From Elioraea sp964533585 (lineage in GTDB: Bacteria; Pseudomonadota; Alphaproteobacteria; Acetobacterales; Acetobacteraceae), in assembly GCA_964533585.1 (NCBI GenBank), contig CAZHMM010000173.1, positions 1 through 7,528 on the forward strand: a DNA stretch of 7,528 bases. The letters are read 5' to 3'. Below the pieces are notes generated by a model, which saw only the letters and a program-made list of their open reading frames with translations, was not told where the DNA came from and did not search any database. This document shows, piece by piece, positions 1 to 6,456 of the stretch; the stretch's first letter is position 1, and the number at the start of each line of letters is the position of its first letter. Position numbers and translations under genes: made by a program.

Positions 1-2
1 CC

Positions 3-3000
3 TCACCGCGGCACGATGCGGATCGCGAGCCGCGCCGCGCTCACCCCCTCGATCGACGCGGCGCGCGCGACCAGCCGCTCCACATCCGGATCGGGCAGCG
101 GCGCGAGATCGACGGAGGCGAGCTCGTCCGGCAGCAGCGGCAGCACCGGCGCGCGGCCGAACAGGCAGACGACCTGCTCCTCCACGTTGGGCGTCTCCGG
201 CACGATCTGGAACGGCCAGTCCGGGCTCGGAATCTCCACCGTGCGGCCGGCCGTCACGGCCGCGTCCGGCGCATGCGCGTTCGGCAGCACGCGCACCAGC
301 GAGCCGTCGCCGAAGCGCCAGAAGCAGACGAGATGCCCGTCCTCCGCCACGGTCGCGCGCAGCACCAGCGGCACGCCGACCTGCGCCGGCCGGTCGCCGC
401 GGTCGGTGGCGAGCTGGGGCGCGGGCGGGCGCGCGATCGTGCGCGTCGCCGCCGCCGCGACCTCGGCGGAGACGGTCTCGGTCTCCGCGCCCGGCAGGGC
501 GGCGAGCACGATCTCGAGCGGCTCGCCGAGCGGCGCGAGCGCCGCACGCAGCGGCGGCGGCAGGCGATCAATGATCGGATCGGCGGCCTGCGCACAGGCG
601 AAGCGCACCGCGACACCCCCCGTCGCGGGCACGATCTCGAAGCCCATCGCGGCGTCGGGAATGCGCAGCTCCTGCCCCGCCGTCACGGCCGAGTCCGGTC
701 GTCCCGGATTCGGAAAGATGCGCAGAACCTGCCCCGCGCCGGTCTGATAGAAGCAGGCGAGGTGGCCGTCGCGGCCCGGTGTGACCGACAGCACCAGCTT
801 CTGACCGACCCGCATCTCGCCGCCCGGCGCGAGCACTTCCAGCCGGGGCGGCACCGCGGCGACGGGCGCCGGCATCGCGGCCACCGGCGGCGGCGCTGCT
901 GCCGGTGGCGGCGCAGGCTCGGGCGCGACGGGTGGCGCCAGCGGGCTCGTCACCGTGCCGTCGTAGCGCGCGGCGAAGCGCTGCCCTTGCAGGCTGAGCG
1001 CGATTTCGGCATCGCCGCCGGCGAGCGCGGCGCGCGGATTGCCGACCTCGCCGTCGATCGCGATCCGGTCGTCGCGCCAGGTGCCGTGTCCGGCGACCGC
1101 GGCCGGCGCGTCCAGCCGATCGAGCCGGAGCCGCAGCGTTTCGACCGGGATCGGATCGAAGCCGGGTAGGCTGAGCCGTCCGCTGCTCAATGTCAGTTCG
1201 GCGGCGAGATCGAGCGCGGCTTGGCGCAGGCCCGGGCCCCGCAGCGACAGCGCCAGCGGACCGCTGACCGGCCCCGCGAGCGCATCGAGGTCCTGCCCGG
1301 TGAGGCCGCGGAACAGCGTCGCCGCGTCCGCCGCGGCGAGGTCGAGCGCGGCGGTGGCGGCGAAGGCCGAGGCATCGGTGGCATCCACGCGCACCGTCAC
1401 CCCGGCGCGACCGCCGGCGAGGACGACGTCGCGCGCCTCGGCCGCCAGCACGCCTCCGTCCAGCCGGGCGGCAAGTGCCACGCGGCCGAAGCCGAGCCCG
1501 CCGAACGTTGCCTGCTCGGCGGCGAGGTCGAGCGTGCCGTCGAGCGCGCGCAGCACCTGGCCGGAGCCCGCGGTCGCGATCTCCAGGATGCGGCGCAGAT
1601 CGGCGGTCTCGGTGCGAAGCGACGCGGCGAGGCGTGGGCGGGCGCCGGACCGATCGACCTCCAGCCGTCCCGATGCGGTGCCGCCGGCGAATTCGAAGCG
1701 CGCGTCGTCGAGTGCCAGCGCGCGATCGGCCACCGCGAGCTGGCCGTCCACCCGCGCAGGCGCGGCAAGCTCGGCGGTGGCGGTGGCCTCGACGCCGAGC
1801 CAGCCGAGGAAGTCGGCGAGATCGCGCGTCTCGAAGCGCAGCCGGCCGCGCGCGCTGAACGGGCGGGCCGTGCTGTCGGCGACGAGATGGAGCCGCGCGC
1901 CGCCGAGCGTCACCTCGGCCTCGGTGCCAAGCGGGCCGCCGGTGACCAGCCGTCCCGCCGGTCCGGCGCGCGCGAGCAGCGCCACCGGCCGTCCGTTCAG
2001 CGTCAGCGCGCTTTCGATCGCGAGCGGCTGGTCGCGCCCGGCCAGCGTCAGCGCGAGGCGGCCGGCCGCGATCGGCCCGCCGCTGAGCGCGGCGTTCTCC
2101 ACTACCAACCGGCCGGTGCCGTCGAGGCTCGCGAGCAGGTCCGCCGCCGTGCTGCCGCGCGCGACGAGGGCCAGGTCGCCGCGCGCCGTGCCGCTGAGCC
2201 CATCGAGCCCGGCCTCGGCCATCAGTGGCCCGATCGCGACGTCGCTGAGGTCGAAGGCGGTGTCGAGCCGCGGGCCGTCGGCGCCCGGGGCGAAGCTCAG
2301 CCGCCCGACCAGCCGACCGCCATAGAGGCCGAGCTCGTGCAGGGCCGCACTCAGCCGCCCGTCCGTCAGCCCGAGCTCGACCGCGGTCGGCCCGGCGGTC
2401 AGCCCGGCGAGGGCGACGGTTTCGGCGTCCAGCCTCAGCCCGGCATCGAACCGGCGCATGAGCCCGTCCCACGGTTCGGCGGCGAGGCGGTCGAACGCGG
2501 CGGCGAGGTCGAGCCGGTCGAGCGTGATGCGGCCGGAGAGAAGCGGACGGACCGCGCCGGCGGTGGCGACGAGGGTGGCCGTCGCGCGCGACCCGCCGAT
2601 GCTGAGCCGGGCCTCGTCCAGCGCGAGCCGGCCGGCCTCCAGCCGCAACCGGCCGCTGCCCTCGAGCGCGGCGGTGCGCAGACGCAGCATGCCGTCGGCG
2701 CTGTCCGGGCCGAGCCGGCCGGCGAAGGAACCGCTGAGGGAAGGGTCCGCCAGGGTGACGGCGAGCTCGGCCGGGCCGCCATCCGCGGCCGGACGCAGCG
2801 TGGCGGCGAGGCCCGTGAGCGTCAGCGCGCGGCCGGTGGTGGCGTCGGTCAGATGCAGCGAGCCGTCCGACAGCGCCACCCGCTCGGCGGTCGCGAGCCC
2901 GCGCGGCAGCGGCCCGGCGAGCGTGCCCCGCTCGGTCAGCGTCAGCGACAGGGCGGCGCGCTCAAGCGAGAGTTCGGTGAAGCGGAACTGGCCGGTGAGC

Positions 3001-3290
3001 AGCGCCAGCGGATCGAGCGCGCCGCCGAGCCGCGCCGCGGCGAGACCGCCCTCGGGCGTGCCGGGTGCGCCGACGCGCAGCTCCTCGGCGACCAGGCGCG
3101 GCGTCGGCACCAGCCGCAGCCGCACCGGCCCGGCGACGGTCGCGGCCTGATCGAAGGCGCCGCCGATCAGCCCGCCGGCGATCGCCCGCAGCCGCGCCTC
3201 GGGCATCAGCGACGGCAACACCGCCAAGCCGGCGCCGGCGGCCGCAAGCGCGCTCGCCAGCGCCACCAGGAACAGCCGGGATGCCCGCAT
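3..3290 (-). CDS. AsmA-family envelope protein with two C-terminal DUF4384-like modules
   Basis: Encodes 1095 residues, ATG at 3290, TGA at 5-3. A hydrophobic stretch (about residues 5-30) should anchor it in the inner membrane with the rest in the periplasm. Residues about 30-130 have the AsmA N-domain pattern (VRLRLVPTPRLVAEELRVG, then LDPLALLTGQFRFTELSLER). Up to about 778 the protein is a long beta-rich series of 'G.L.L..G.L.L..A' units, as in AsmA/YhdP/TamB relatives, which are linked to phospholipid transport between membranes. A proline/alanine linker (about 779-816) leads to two similar modules starting near 817 and 960, each with a DGHL.CF core, a PN turn and AVTAG....IP, typical of DUF4384. 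All four cysteines (846, 899, 989, 1042) sit in these modules. The AsmA call is solid; lipid transport is inferred from the family. The fusion is the odd part. A strong ribosome binding site precedes it, 56 bases after the DUF971 gene. Confidence 0.88.
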   Translation of the reverse strand: MRASRLFLVALASALAAAGAGLAVLPSLMPEARLRAIAGGLIGGAFDQAATVAGPVRLRLVPTPRLVAEELRVGAPGTPEGGLAAARLGGALDPLALLTGQFRFTELSLERAALSLTLTERGTLAGPLPRGLATAERVALSDGSLHLTDATTGRALTLTGLAATLRPAADGGPAELAVTLADPSLSGSFAGRLGPDSADGMLRLRTAALEGSGRLRLEAGRLALDEARLSIGGSRATATLVATAGAVRPLLSGRITLDRLDLAAAFDRLAAEPWDGLMRRFDAGLRLDAETVALAGLTAGPTAVELGLTDGRLSAALHELGLYGGRLVGRLSFAPGADGPRLDTAFDLSDVAIGPLMAEAGLDGLSGTARGDLALVARGSTAADLLASLDGTGRLVVENAALSGGPIAAGRLALTLAGRDQPLAIESALTLNGRPVALLARAGPAGRLVTGGPLGTEAEVTLGGARLHLVADSTARPFSARGRLRFETRDLADFLGWLGVEATATAELAAPARVDGQLAVADRALALDDARFEFAGGTASGRLEVDRSGARPRLAASLRTETADLRRILEIATAGSGQVLRALDGTLDLAAEQATFGGLGFGRVALAARLDGGVLAAEARDVVLAGGRAGVTVRVDATDASAFAATAALDLAAADAATLFRGLTGQDLDALAGPVSGPLALSLRGPGLRQAALDLAAELTLSSGRLSLPGFDPIPVETLRLRLDRLDAPAAVAGHGTWRDDRIAIDGEVGNPRAALAGGDAEIALSLQGQRFAARYDGTVTSPLAPPVAPEPAPPPAAAPPPVAAMPAPVAAVPPRLEVLAPGGEMRVGQKLVLSVTPGRDGHLACFYQTGAGQVLRIFPNPGRPDSAVTAGQELRIPDAAMGFEIVPATGGVAVRFACAQAADPIIDRLPPPLRAALAPLGEPLEIVLAALPGAETETVSAEVAAAATRTIARPPAPQLATDRGDRPAQVGVPLVLRATVAEDGHLVCFWRFGDGSLVRVLPNAHAPDAAVTAGRTVEIPSPDWPFQIVPETPNVEEQVVCLFGRAPVLPLLPDELASVDLAPLPDPDVERLVARAASIEGVSAARLAIRIVPR

Positions 3291-3298
3291 CGCCCTGT

Positions 3299-3303
3299 CC
3301 TCC
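3299..3303 (-). promoter_or_regulatory. Strong Shine-Dalgarno of the AsmA-family gene
   Basis: On the minus strand the bases read GGAGG, eight bases before the ATG at 3290. This is the clearest ribosome binding site in the window. It fixes the AsmA start and suggests independent translation rather than coupling to the DUF971 gene upstream. No convincing promoter or terminator is visible in the 56-base gap, so read-through from the upstream operon remains possible. Confidence 0.7.
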
Positions 3304-3346
3304 CCACCGCGAGGGTAGTCCGGCGGCGGGGCAGGCGGGAAGCGCG

Positions 3347-3736
3347 CTATCCGGCGTCCGCGTCCGGCGCGCGTACCACCCGGCGCGGCTCGCGCGACTT
3401 GCCCTGGGCGGCGAGCTCCTCGAGGTAGCGCGCCCAGCGGGTTTCGTACTCACGGCCGAGCTGGTGCAGGTAGTCCCAGGAGTAGATGCCGGTGTCGTGC
3501 AGGTCGTCGAAGACGATGCGCACGGCGTAGTTGCCGACCGGCTCGACCTTCAGGATGCCGACATGCGCGCGGCCCCAGACCAGCACCTTCTGGTCCGGCG
3601 CGTGGCCCTGCACCTCGGCCGAGGGGCTTTCCACGCGCAGATACTCGGCCGGCAGCACGAAGCGGGCGCCGTCGTCGAAGGTGACGGTCAGCGTGCGGTC
3701 GGCCTTGGAGGCACGGAGCTCGACCGGGCTTGGCAT
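3347..3736 (-). CDS. DUF971 / gamma-butyrobetaine hydroxylase-like N-terminal domain protein
   Basis: Encodes 129 residues from ATG 3736 to TAG 3349-3347. The whole protein is one DUF971 domain (PF06155, the N-terminal domain of gamma-butyrobetaine hydroxylase): a starting strand pair (VELRASKADRTLTVTFDDG), then LPAEYLRVESPSAEVQGH, a VGNYAVRIVFDD segment and the diagnostic DLHDTGIYSWDYLHQLG. The oxygenase domain of the animal enzymes is absent, so this is not a carnitine-synthesis enzyme. Bacterial DUF971 is often free-standing or fused to Mrp/ApbC iron-sulfur carriers, so a small accessory role is possible but unproven. A longer in-frame opening extends upstream, but it would overlap the Trm112 gene; the ATG lies one base after that gene's TGA (TGACATG), a typical coupled junction. 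Confidence 0.9.
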   Translation of the reverse strand: MPSPVELRASKADRTLTVTFDDGARFVLPAEYLRVESPSAEVQGHAPDQKVLVWGRAHVGILKVEPVGNYAVRIVFDDLHDTGIYSWDYLHQLGREYETRWARYLEELAAQGKSREPRRVVRAPDADAG

Positions 3737-3737
3737 G

Positions 3738-3935
3738 TCAGGGCCTGGGCGGCGGGGCCGGCGCCTCCAGCGGGCGCGCCTCGTCGGGCAGCATGATCGG
3801 GATGCCGTCGCGGATCGGGTAGGCAAGCCCGGCGCGCTCGCTGATCAGCTCGCCCCGCTCGCGGTCGTAGCGCAGCGGCCCCTTGGTCACCGGACAGACC
3901 AGGATCTCGAGCAGACGGGGATCGATCTCGGTCAT
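3738..3935 (-). CDS. Trm112 family protein
   Basis: Encodes 65 residues from ATG 3935 to TGA 3740-3738. The full Trm112/YcaR pattern is visible: DPRLLEILVCPVTKGPL at about residues 5-21, then LISERAGLAYPIRDGIPIMLPDEARPLE. In eukaryotes and archaea Trm112 activates several methyltransferases; the role of the small bacterial proteins is poorly defined. Classical members have zinc-ligand cysteine pairs, but here only Cys14 remains: the CP.C position is Thr17 and the later cysteine position falls in an ELISERAG segment. Zinc binding is therefore unlikely. A GAGG ribosome binding site overlaps the stop codon of the LON-domain gene (TGAGGACACCATG), indicating translational coupling and supporting this ATG over an in-frame one 42 bases upstream. 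The last ten residues are proline-rich. Confidence 0.92.
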   Translation of the reverse strand: MTEIDPRLLEILVCPVTKGPLRYDRERGELISERAGLAYPIRDGIPIMLPDEARPLEAPAPPPRP

Positions 3936-3942
3936 GGTGTCC

Positions 3943-4611
3943 TCACGACAAGGGCTGGCCCGGCTCCGGGCCGCCATGCGCGCCCATCTCGATCAGCGCC
4001 AGCAGCATCTCGGCGCGCTCGTCGAGCGTGGCGGCCTCCAGCAGCGCCTGCTTCTCGCGCGGATCGAACGGGCAGATCATCGAGAGCGTGGTGACCAGCG
4101 CGGCATCCGGCGTGTCCTTCACCGCCTGCCAGTTGGCGTCGATCCCCTTGGCGCGGAAATAGGCGCGCAGCGTGCGGTCGAGCCGGTCGCGGTCGAGCGC
4201 GGGCCTCGCCTCGAGATCGAGGTCCTCGGCGAAGCCCGTGAAGTCCGCCCGCACGCGGCGGTAGCCCCGGCGCATCGGCAGTTCCGCCGCCACCCGGAAG
4301 CGGATGAGGCCGGTCAGCGTGATCAGCAGGCGCCCATCCTCGGTCTCGCTGAACGAGGAGAGCCGGCCGAGGCAGCCGACCCGATAGAGCCCGGGTCCGT
4401 TCGGCGTCGGGGCCTCGGTCGGGTTGGGCTGGATCATGCCGAACATCCGCCCCTCGGCCAGCGCATCCAGCGTCATCGCCAGGTAGCGCGGCTCGAAGAT
4501 GTTCAGCGGCAGCCGCCCCTGCGGCAGCAGCAGCGCGCCGGTCAGCGGGAAGACCGCGAACTCGCCGGGCAGGTCCTCGAAGGCCGGGTGCCAGGCGGAG
4601 GCGGTCGGCAC
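3943..4611 (-). CDS. Stand-alone LON substrate-binding domain protein
   Basis: Encodes 222 residues if it starts at GTG 4611; stop TGA 3945-3943. The LON N-terminal domain (PF02190) begins near residue 20: FPLTGALLLPQGRLPLNIFEPRY (about 21-43), then MFGMIQP, GCLGRLSSFSETEDGRLLITLTGLIRFRV and a helical C-terminal part with KGIDANWQAVKDTPDAALVTTLSMICPFDPREKQALLEA. The AAA+ ATPase and Ser-Lys protease domains of Lon are absent, so it is not a protease. Such short proteins are common in bacteria and are thought to bind proteins or act as adaptors; no substrate is known here. The GTG lies five bases after the stop of the chaperedoxin gene with no clear ribosome binding site, so re-initiation is likely. 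An upstream in-frame ATG at 4731 lies inside the neighbour and adds a low-complexity, arginine-rich N-terminus, so I rejected it. Confidence 0.9.
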   Translation of the reverse strand: MPTASAWHPAFEDLPGEFAVFPLTGALLLPQGRLPLNIFEPRYLAMTLDALAEGRMFGMIQPNPTEAPTPNGPGLYRVGCLGRLSSFSETEDGRLLITLTGLIRFRVAAELPMRRGYRRVRADFTGFAEDLDLEARPALDRDRLDRTLRAYFRAKGIDANWQAVKDTPDAALVTTLSMICPFDPREKQALLEAATLDERAEMLLALIEMGAHGGPEPGQPLS

Positions 4612-4616
4612 GACGC

Positions 4617-5540
4617 TCAGCTGAACAGCAGGGTGGAGAGGCGCCGGCGCGCGGCCACGGTGACCTCGTCGGTGAGCCCCCAGGCCTCGAAGAACTTCAG
4701 CAGTTGCAGTCGCGCCGCCTCGTCGTTCCACTTGCGGTCACGGCGGAGGATCTGCAGCAGCTGCTCGGCCGCCTCCTCGCGCTTGCCGATCGCATTGAGC
4801 GCGATGGCGTAGTCGTAGCGCGCCTGGTGGTCGTCGGCATTGGCGGCGAGCCGGGCCTGGAGGGTGGCGATCTGGCCCTGCGCCTCGCGCCCCTGCTCGG
4901 CCAGTTGCAGCGCGGCCTTCACGCCCTGGATCTCGGCATGGCTCTCGACGTTCGCGGGCAGCGTGGCGACCAGCGCCTTGGCCTCCTCGGTGCGGCCGAG
5001 CGCGATCAGGGCGCGACCGAGGAGGCCGATCGCCTCGGCGTTCTCGGGCTCCTGCTGCACCAGCGCGTGCAGGATCTCGGCCGCCTCCTCGTGGTTGCCC
5101 TCGGCCGCCGCCTCCTTCGCCGCGGCGAGCAGATCGGCCGCCGGCATGGTGCCGCCCGCCATCTGCACCAGCCGCTCGACCCACTGCTTCACCTGGCTCT
5201 CGGGCAGCGCGCCCTGGAACCCGTCCACCGGCTGGCCCTGGTAGAAGGCATAGACCGTCGGCACCGACTGGATGCGGAGTTGCGCGGCGAGGCGCTGGTT
5301 CTTGTCGATATCGACCTTCACCAGCCGCACGCGCCCGCCGGCACCGCGCACCACGCGCTCCAGGATCGGGGTGAGCTGCTTGCACGGTCCGCACCAGGTC
5401 GCCCAGAAGTCGACGATCACCGGCAGGTCGCGGCTCGCCTGGATGACGTCGGCGACGAAGCTCGCCTCGGTCGCCTCGCTGACCGGGTCGGGCGCGGTGG
5501 TTCCGCTGCCGCCCTTCTGGGGGTCGAAGATGATTTCCAT
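4617..5540 (-). CDS. cnoX: Thioredoxin-TPR chaperedoxin, CnoX (YbbN) family
   Basis: Encodes 307 residues from ATG 5540 to TGA 4619-4617. Residues about 25-130 form a thioredoxin fold with VDFWATWCGPCKQLTPIL (active site Cys50 and Cys53) and the cis-proline in SVPT (Pro94). The remainder (about 134-307) is helical with TPR-like repeats, such as EGNHEEAAEILHALVQQEPENAEAIGLLGRALIALGRTEEA, and ends in the conserved DDHQARYDYAIALNAIGKREEAAEQLLQILRRDRKWNDEAARLQLLKFFE block. This is the CnoX/YbbN architecture: a holdase chaperone that also protects clients by mixed disulfides and passes them to GroEL. E. coli CnoX lacks a full CXXC; this one keeps it and is probably redox-active. It is the first gene of the four-gene run. 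An upstream in-frame start at 5618 adds 26 unalignable residues and was rejected. Confidence 0.92.
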   Translation of the reverse strand: MEIIFDPQKGGSGTTAPDPVSEATEASFVADVIQASRDLPVIVDFWATWCGPCKQLTPILERVVRGAGGRVRLVKVDIDKNQRLAAQLRIQSVPTVYAFYQGQPVDGFQGALPESQVKQWVERLVQMAGGTMPAADLLAAAKEAAAEGNHEEAAEILHALVQQEPENAEAIGLLGRALIALGRTEEAKALVATLPANVESHAEIQGVKAALQLAEQGREAQGQIATLQARLAANADDHQARYDYAIALNAIGKREEAAEQLLQILRRDRKWNDEAARLQLLKFFEAWGLTDEVTVAARRRLSTLLFS

Positions 5541-5588
5541 GGCCTGTCGGGCGCCTCTGTTCGCGTCGCTGGGGGTGTTCGCCCGCCC

Positions 5589-5618
5589 ATAACATGACCC
5601 TGGGCGGGGCGCGAACAA
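5589..5618 (-). promoter_or_regulatory. Candidate promoter for the cnoX-lon-Trm112-DUF971 run
   Basis: In the 85-base gap before the chaperedoxin gene the minus strand has TTGTTC (5618-5613) and TGTTAT (5594-5589) 18 bases apart, a weak sigma70-like pair matching consensus at 3/6 and 4/6. Transcription would start near 5582, leaving a leader of about 42 bases. CCCGCCC and GGGCGGG arms flank the -10 and could form a hairpin. The gap size argues for separate transcription from the deacylase gene; the exact elements are a guess. Confidence 0.3.
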
Positions 5619-5625
5619 CCCCGGA

Positions 5626-6150
5626 TCAGGCGGCGGCGGTATCCAGCGCGTCGAGTGCGACGAGGCGCGGCGTGTGGCCGGTGGCGGCGAGGAAGGCGCG
5701 GAACCCCTCTGTGCTGACCGAGGTGGTGGCCTCGTTGGTCAGCGGGTGGGCGTTGATGCGGGCGTAGCGGCCGGAGAGCAGGGCGTCATCGAGCACGAAG
5801 TCGACCCGGTGTGTGGTGTCGTTGATCAGCGCGAAGGGGGTGACGGCGCCGGGGATCACGCCGAGCAGCGCGATCAGGTCCTCGGCCGGGGCGAAGGACA
5901 TGCGCGGCACGCCGAGCGCGCGGGCGAGTGCGCCGACCGGCACGCGCCGGTGCTCCAGCATGGTGACGAGGCGGAACGCGCCTTCCTTGTCCTTGAGGAA
6001 CAGGTTCTTCACGTGCGCGCCCGGGATGGTCTCGTGGATGCGCAGTTCCTTGGTCTGTTCGACCGTGAACACGGGCGGGTGCCAGTGGGTGGTCTGCTCG
6101 ATGCCGAGTTGGGCGAGGCGGTCGAGCAGGTCTTGGGGGGTGAGCGGCAT
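5626..6150 (-). CDS. ProX-type prolyl-tRNA editing deacylase (YbaK/ProXp-ala-like)
   Basis: Encodes 174 residues from ATG 6150 to TGA 5628-5626. The whole protein matches the free-standing YbaK-like deacylases of the ProX group (COG3760), which hydrolyse mischarged aminoacyl-tRNA; the characterised alphaproteobacterial member, Caulobacter ProXp-ala, removes alanine from Ala-tRNA(Pro). Visible signatures are HPPVFTVEQT (24-33), IPGAHVKNLFLKDK (42-55) with Lys48 at the position of the catalytic lysine, GVIPGAVTPFALIND (97-111), INAHPLTNEATTSVS and FLAATGH. Length is normal for the family. The substrate is inferred from similarity and could be another mischarged tRNA. An in-frame TTG at 6186 would add twelve mostly proline/alanine residues, and no ribosome binding site is evident for either start; the family N-terminus (PLTPQDLLDRLAQLGI) favours 6150. 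It faces away from the methyltransferase across a 341-base spacer. Confidence 0.9.
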   Translation of the reverse strand: MPLTPQDLLDRLAQLGIEQTTHWHPPVFTVEQTKELRIHETIPGAHVKNLFLKDKEGAFRLVTMLEHRRVPVGALARALGVPRMSFAPAEDLIALLGVIPGAVTPFALINDTTHRVDFVLDDALLSGRYARINAHPLTNEATTSVSTEGFRAFLAATGHTPRLVALDALDTAAA

Positions 6151-6196
6151 GCGCGCCGGGATAGGGGGTTCGGGCGCGGGCGGCAACGGGGGGACG

Positions 6197-6225
6197 CTTT
6201 ATGGCTTTACGACTTTATTCCTTTA
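6197..6225. repeat. Four CTTTA units with exact 8-base period
   Basis: CTTTA occurs at 6197, 6205, 6213 and 6221, each followed by three variable bases (TGG, CGA, TTC, then TCC after the last unit). On the minus strand this reads as four TAAAG boxes 47-75 bases before the deacylase start codon. It is an AT-rich island inside very GC-rich DNA. It could contain the -10 of the deacylase promoter or be an array of binding half-sites; I cannot tell which. Confidence 0.6.
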
Positions 6226-6325
6226 TCCGGCCGCGGCGCGGTGGGGAGCGGCGGCGCGAAGGGGGGTGGCGCGCGGAGTGTAGCGGCGTGCCGCGTCAGG
6301 TTCGGGCGTGGGTGGTGCAGGGGGT

Positions 6326-6359
6326 GTGGGGGACCAGCGTGGTCCCCCACTGGTTTTTT
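6326..6359 (+). terminator. Rho-independent terminator-like hairpin facing right
   Basis: GTGGGGGACCA (6326-6336) and TGGTCCCCCAC (6340-6350) are perfect 11-bp inverted arms around a GCG loop. After TGG comes a run of six Ts (6354-6359), so the intrinsic-terminator layout is on the plus strand only. No plus-strand gene precedes it in this window. It may stop antisense or spurious transcription, end a small RNA, be left over from a lost gene, or belong to a dispersed repeat family. Confidence 0.6.
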
Positions 6360-6379
6360 GGGGGGCGCGGAGCGCCATG

Positions 6380-6415
6380 CCAGAGCCGAACATACCACCA
6401 GAGCCGAACATACCA
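6380..6415. repeat. Perfect 18-bp tandem duplication
   Basis: CCAGAGCCGAACATACCA occurs twice head to tail, at 6380-6397 and 6398-6415, without a mismatch. The unit has no obvious internal symmetry. The pair lies between the terminator-like hairpin and the 19-bp dyad, about 77 bases upstream of the methyltransferase start. It may be slippage-generated, a two-site operator, or part of a junction scar. Confidence 0.75.
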
Positions 6416-6417
6416 GA

Positions 6418-6436
6418 GGCTGACTGGCAGGCAGCC
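6418..6436. promoter_or_regulatory. Imperfect 19-bp dyad, candidate operator of the methyltransferase
   Basis: GGCTGACTGGCAGGCAGCC is symmetric about G6427 with eight of nine base pairs matching; only A6423/G6431 breaks it. It lies 20 bases upstream of the candidate -35 box. Restriction-modification genes are often controlled by a C protein or by the methyltransferase itself binding such a site. That role is inferred from position alone, and a dyad of this quality can arise by chance. Confidence 0.3.
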
Positions 6437-6456
6437 ATCCTGAGGCGTCGAATCGA

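Noticed and set aside
568..2472. A 634-codon minus-strand frame overlapping the AsmA gene in another phase
   Set aside because: The product is almost wholly Arg/Ala/Gly without recognisable motifs, as expected from an out-of-frame reading of the AsmA gene.
1221..3428. A 735-codon open frame on the plus strand opposite the AsmA gene
   Set aside because: Its product is low-complexity, rich in Arg, Gly, Gln and Glu with no domain. Long antisense frames are expected opposite genes this GC-rich, and the minus-strand frame has clear AsmA and DUF4384 signatures.
4704..5597. A 297-codon plus-strand frame opposite the chaperedoxin gene
   Set aside because: Leu/Arg/Gly-rich antisense shadow; the minus strand carries WCGPC, cis-Pro and TPR blocks.
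6380..6415. Alphaproteobacterial LexA (SOS) box from the repeated GTTC on the minus strand
   Set aside because: The GTTC copies are 18 bases apart, start to start, not the GTTC-N7-GTTC spacing of the known box.
6380..6415. CRISPR array
   Set aside because: Only two abutting 18-bp copies with no spacers and no cas genes.
6201..6443. An 80-codon plus-strand frame in the spacer
   Set aside because: Low-complexity product, runs through the terminator-like hairpin and the tandem repeat, and has no family resemblance.
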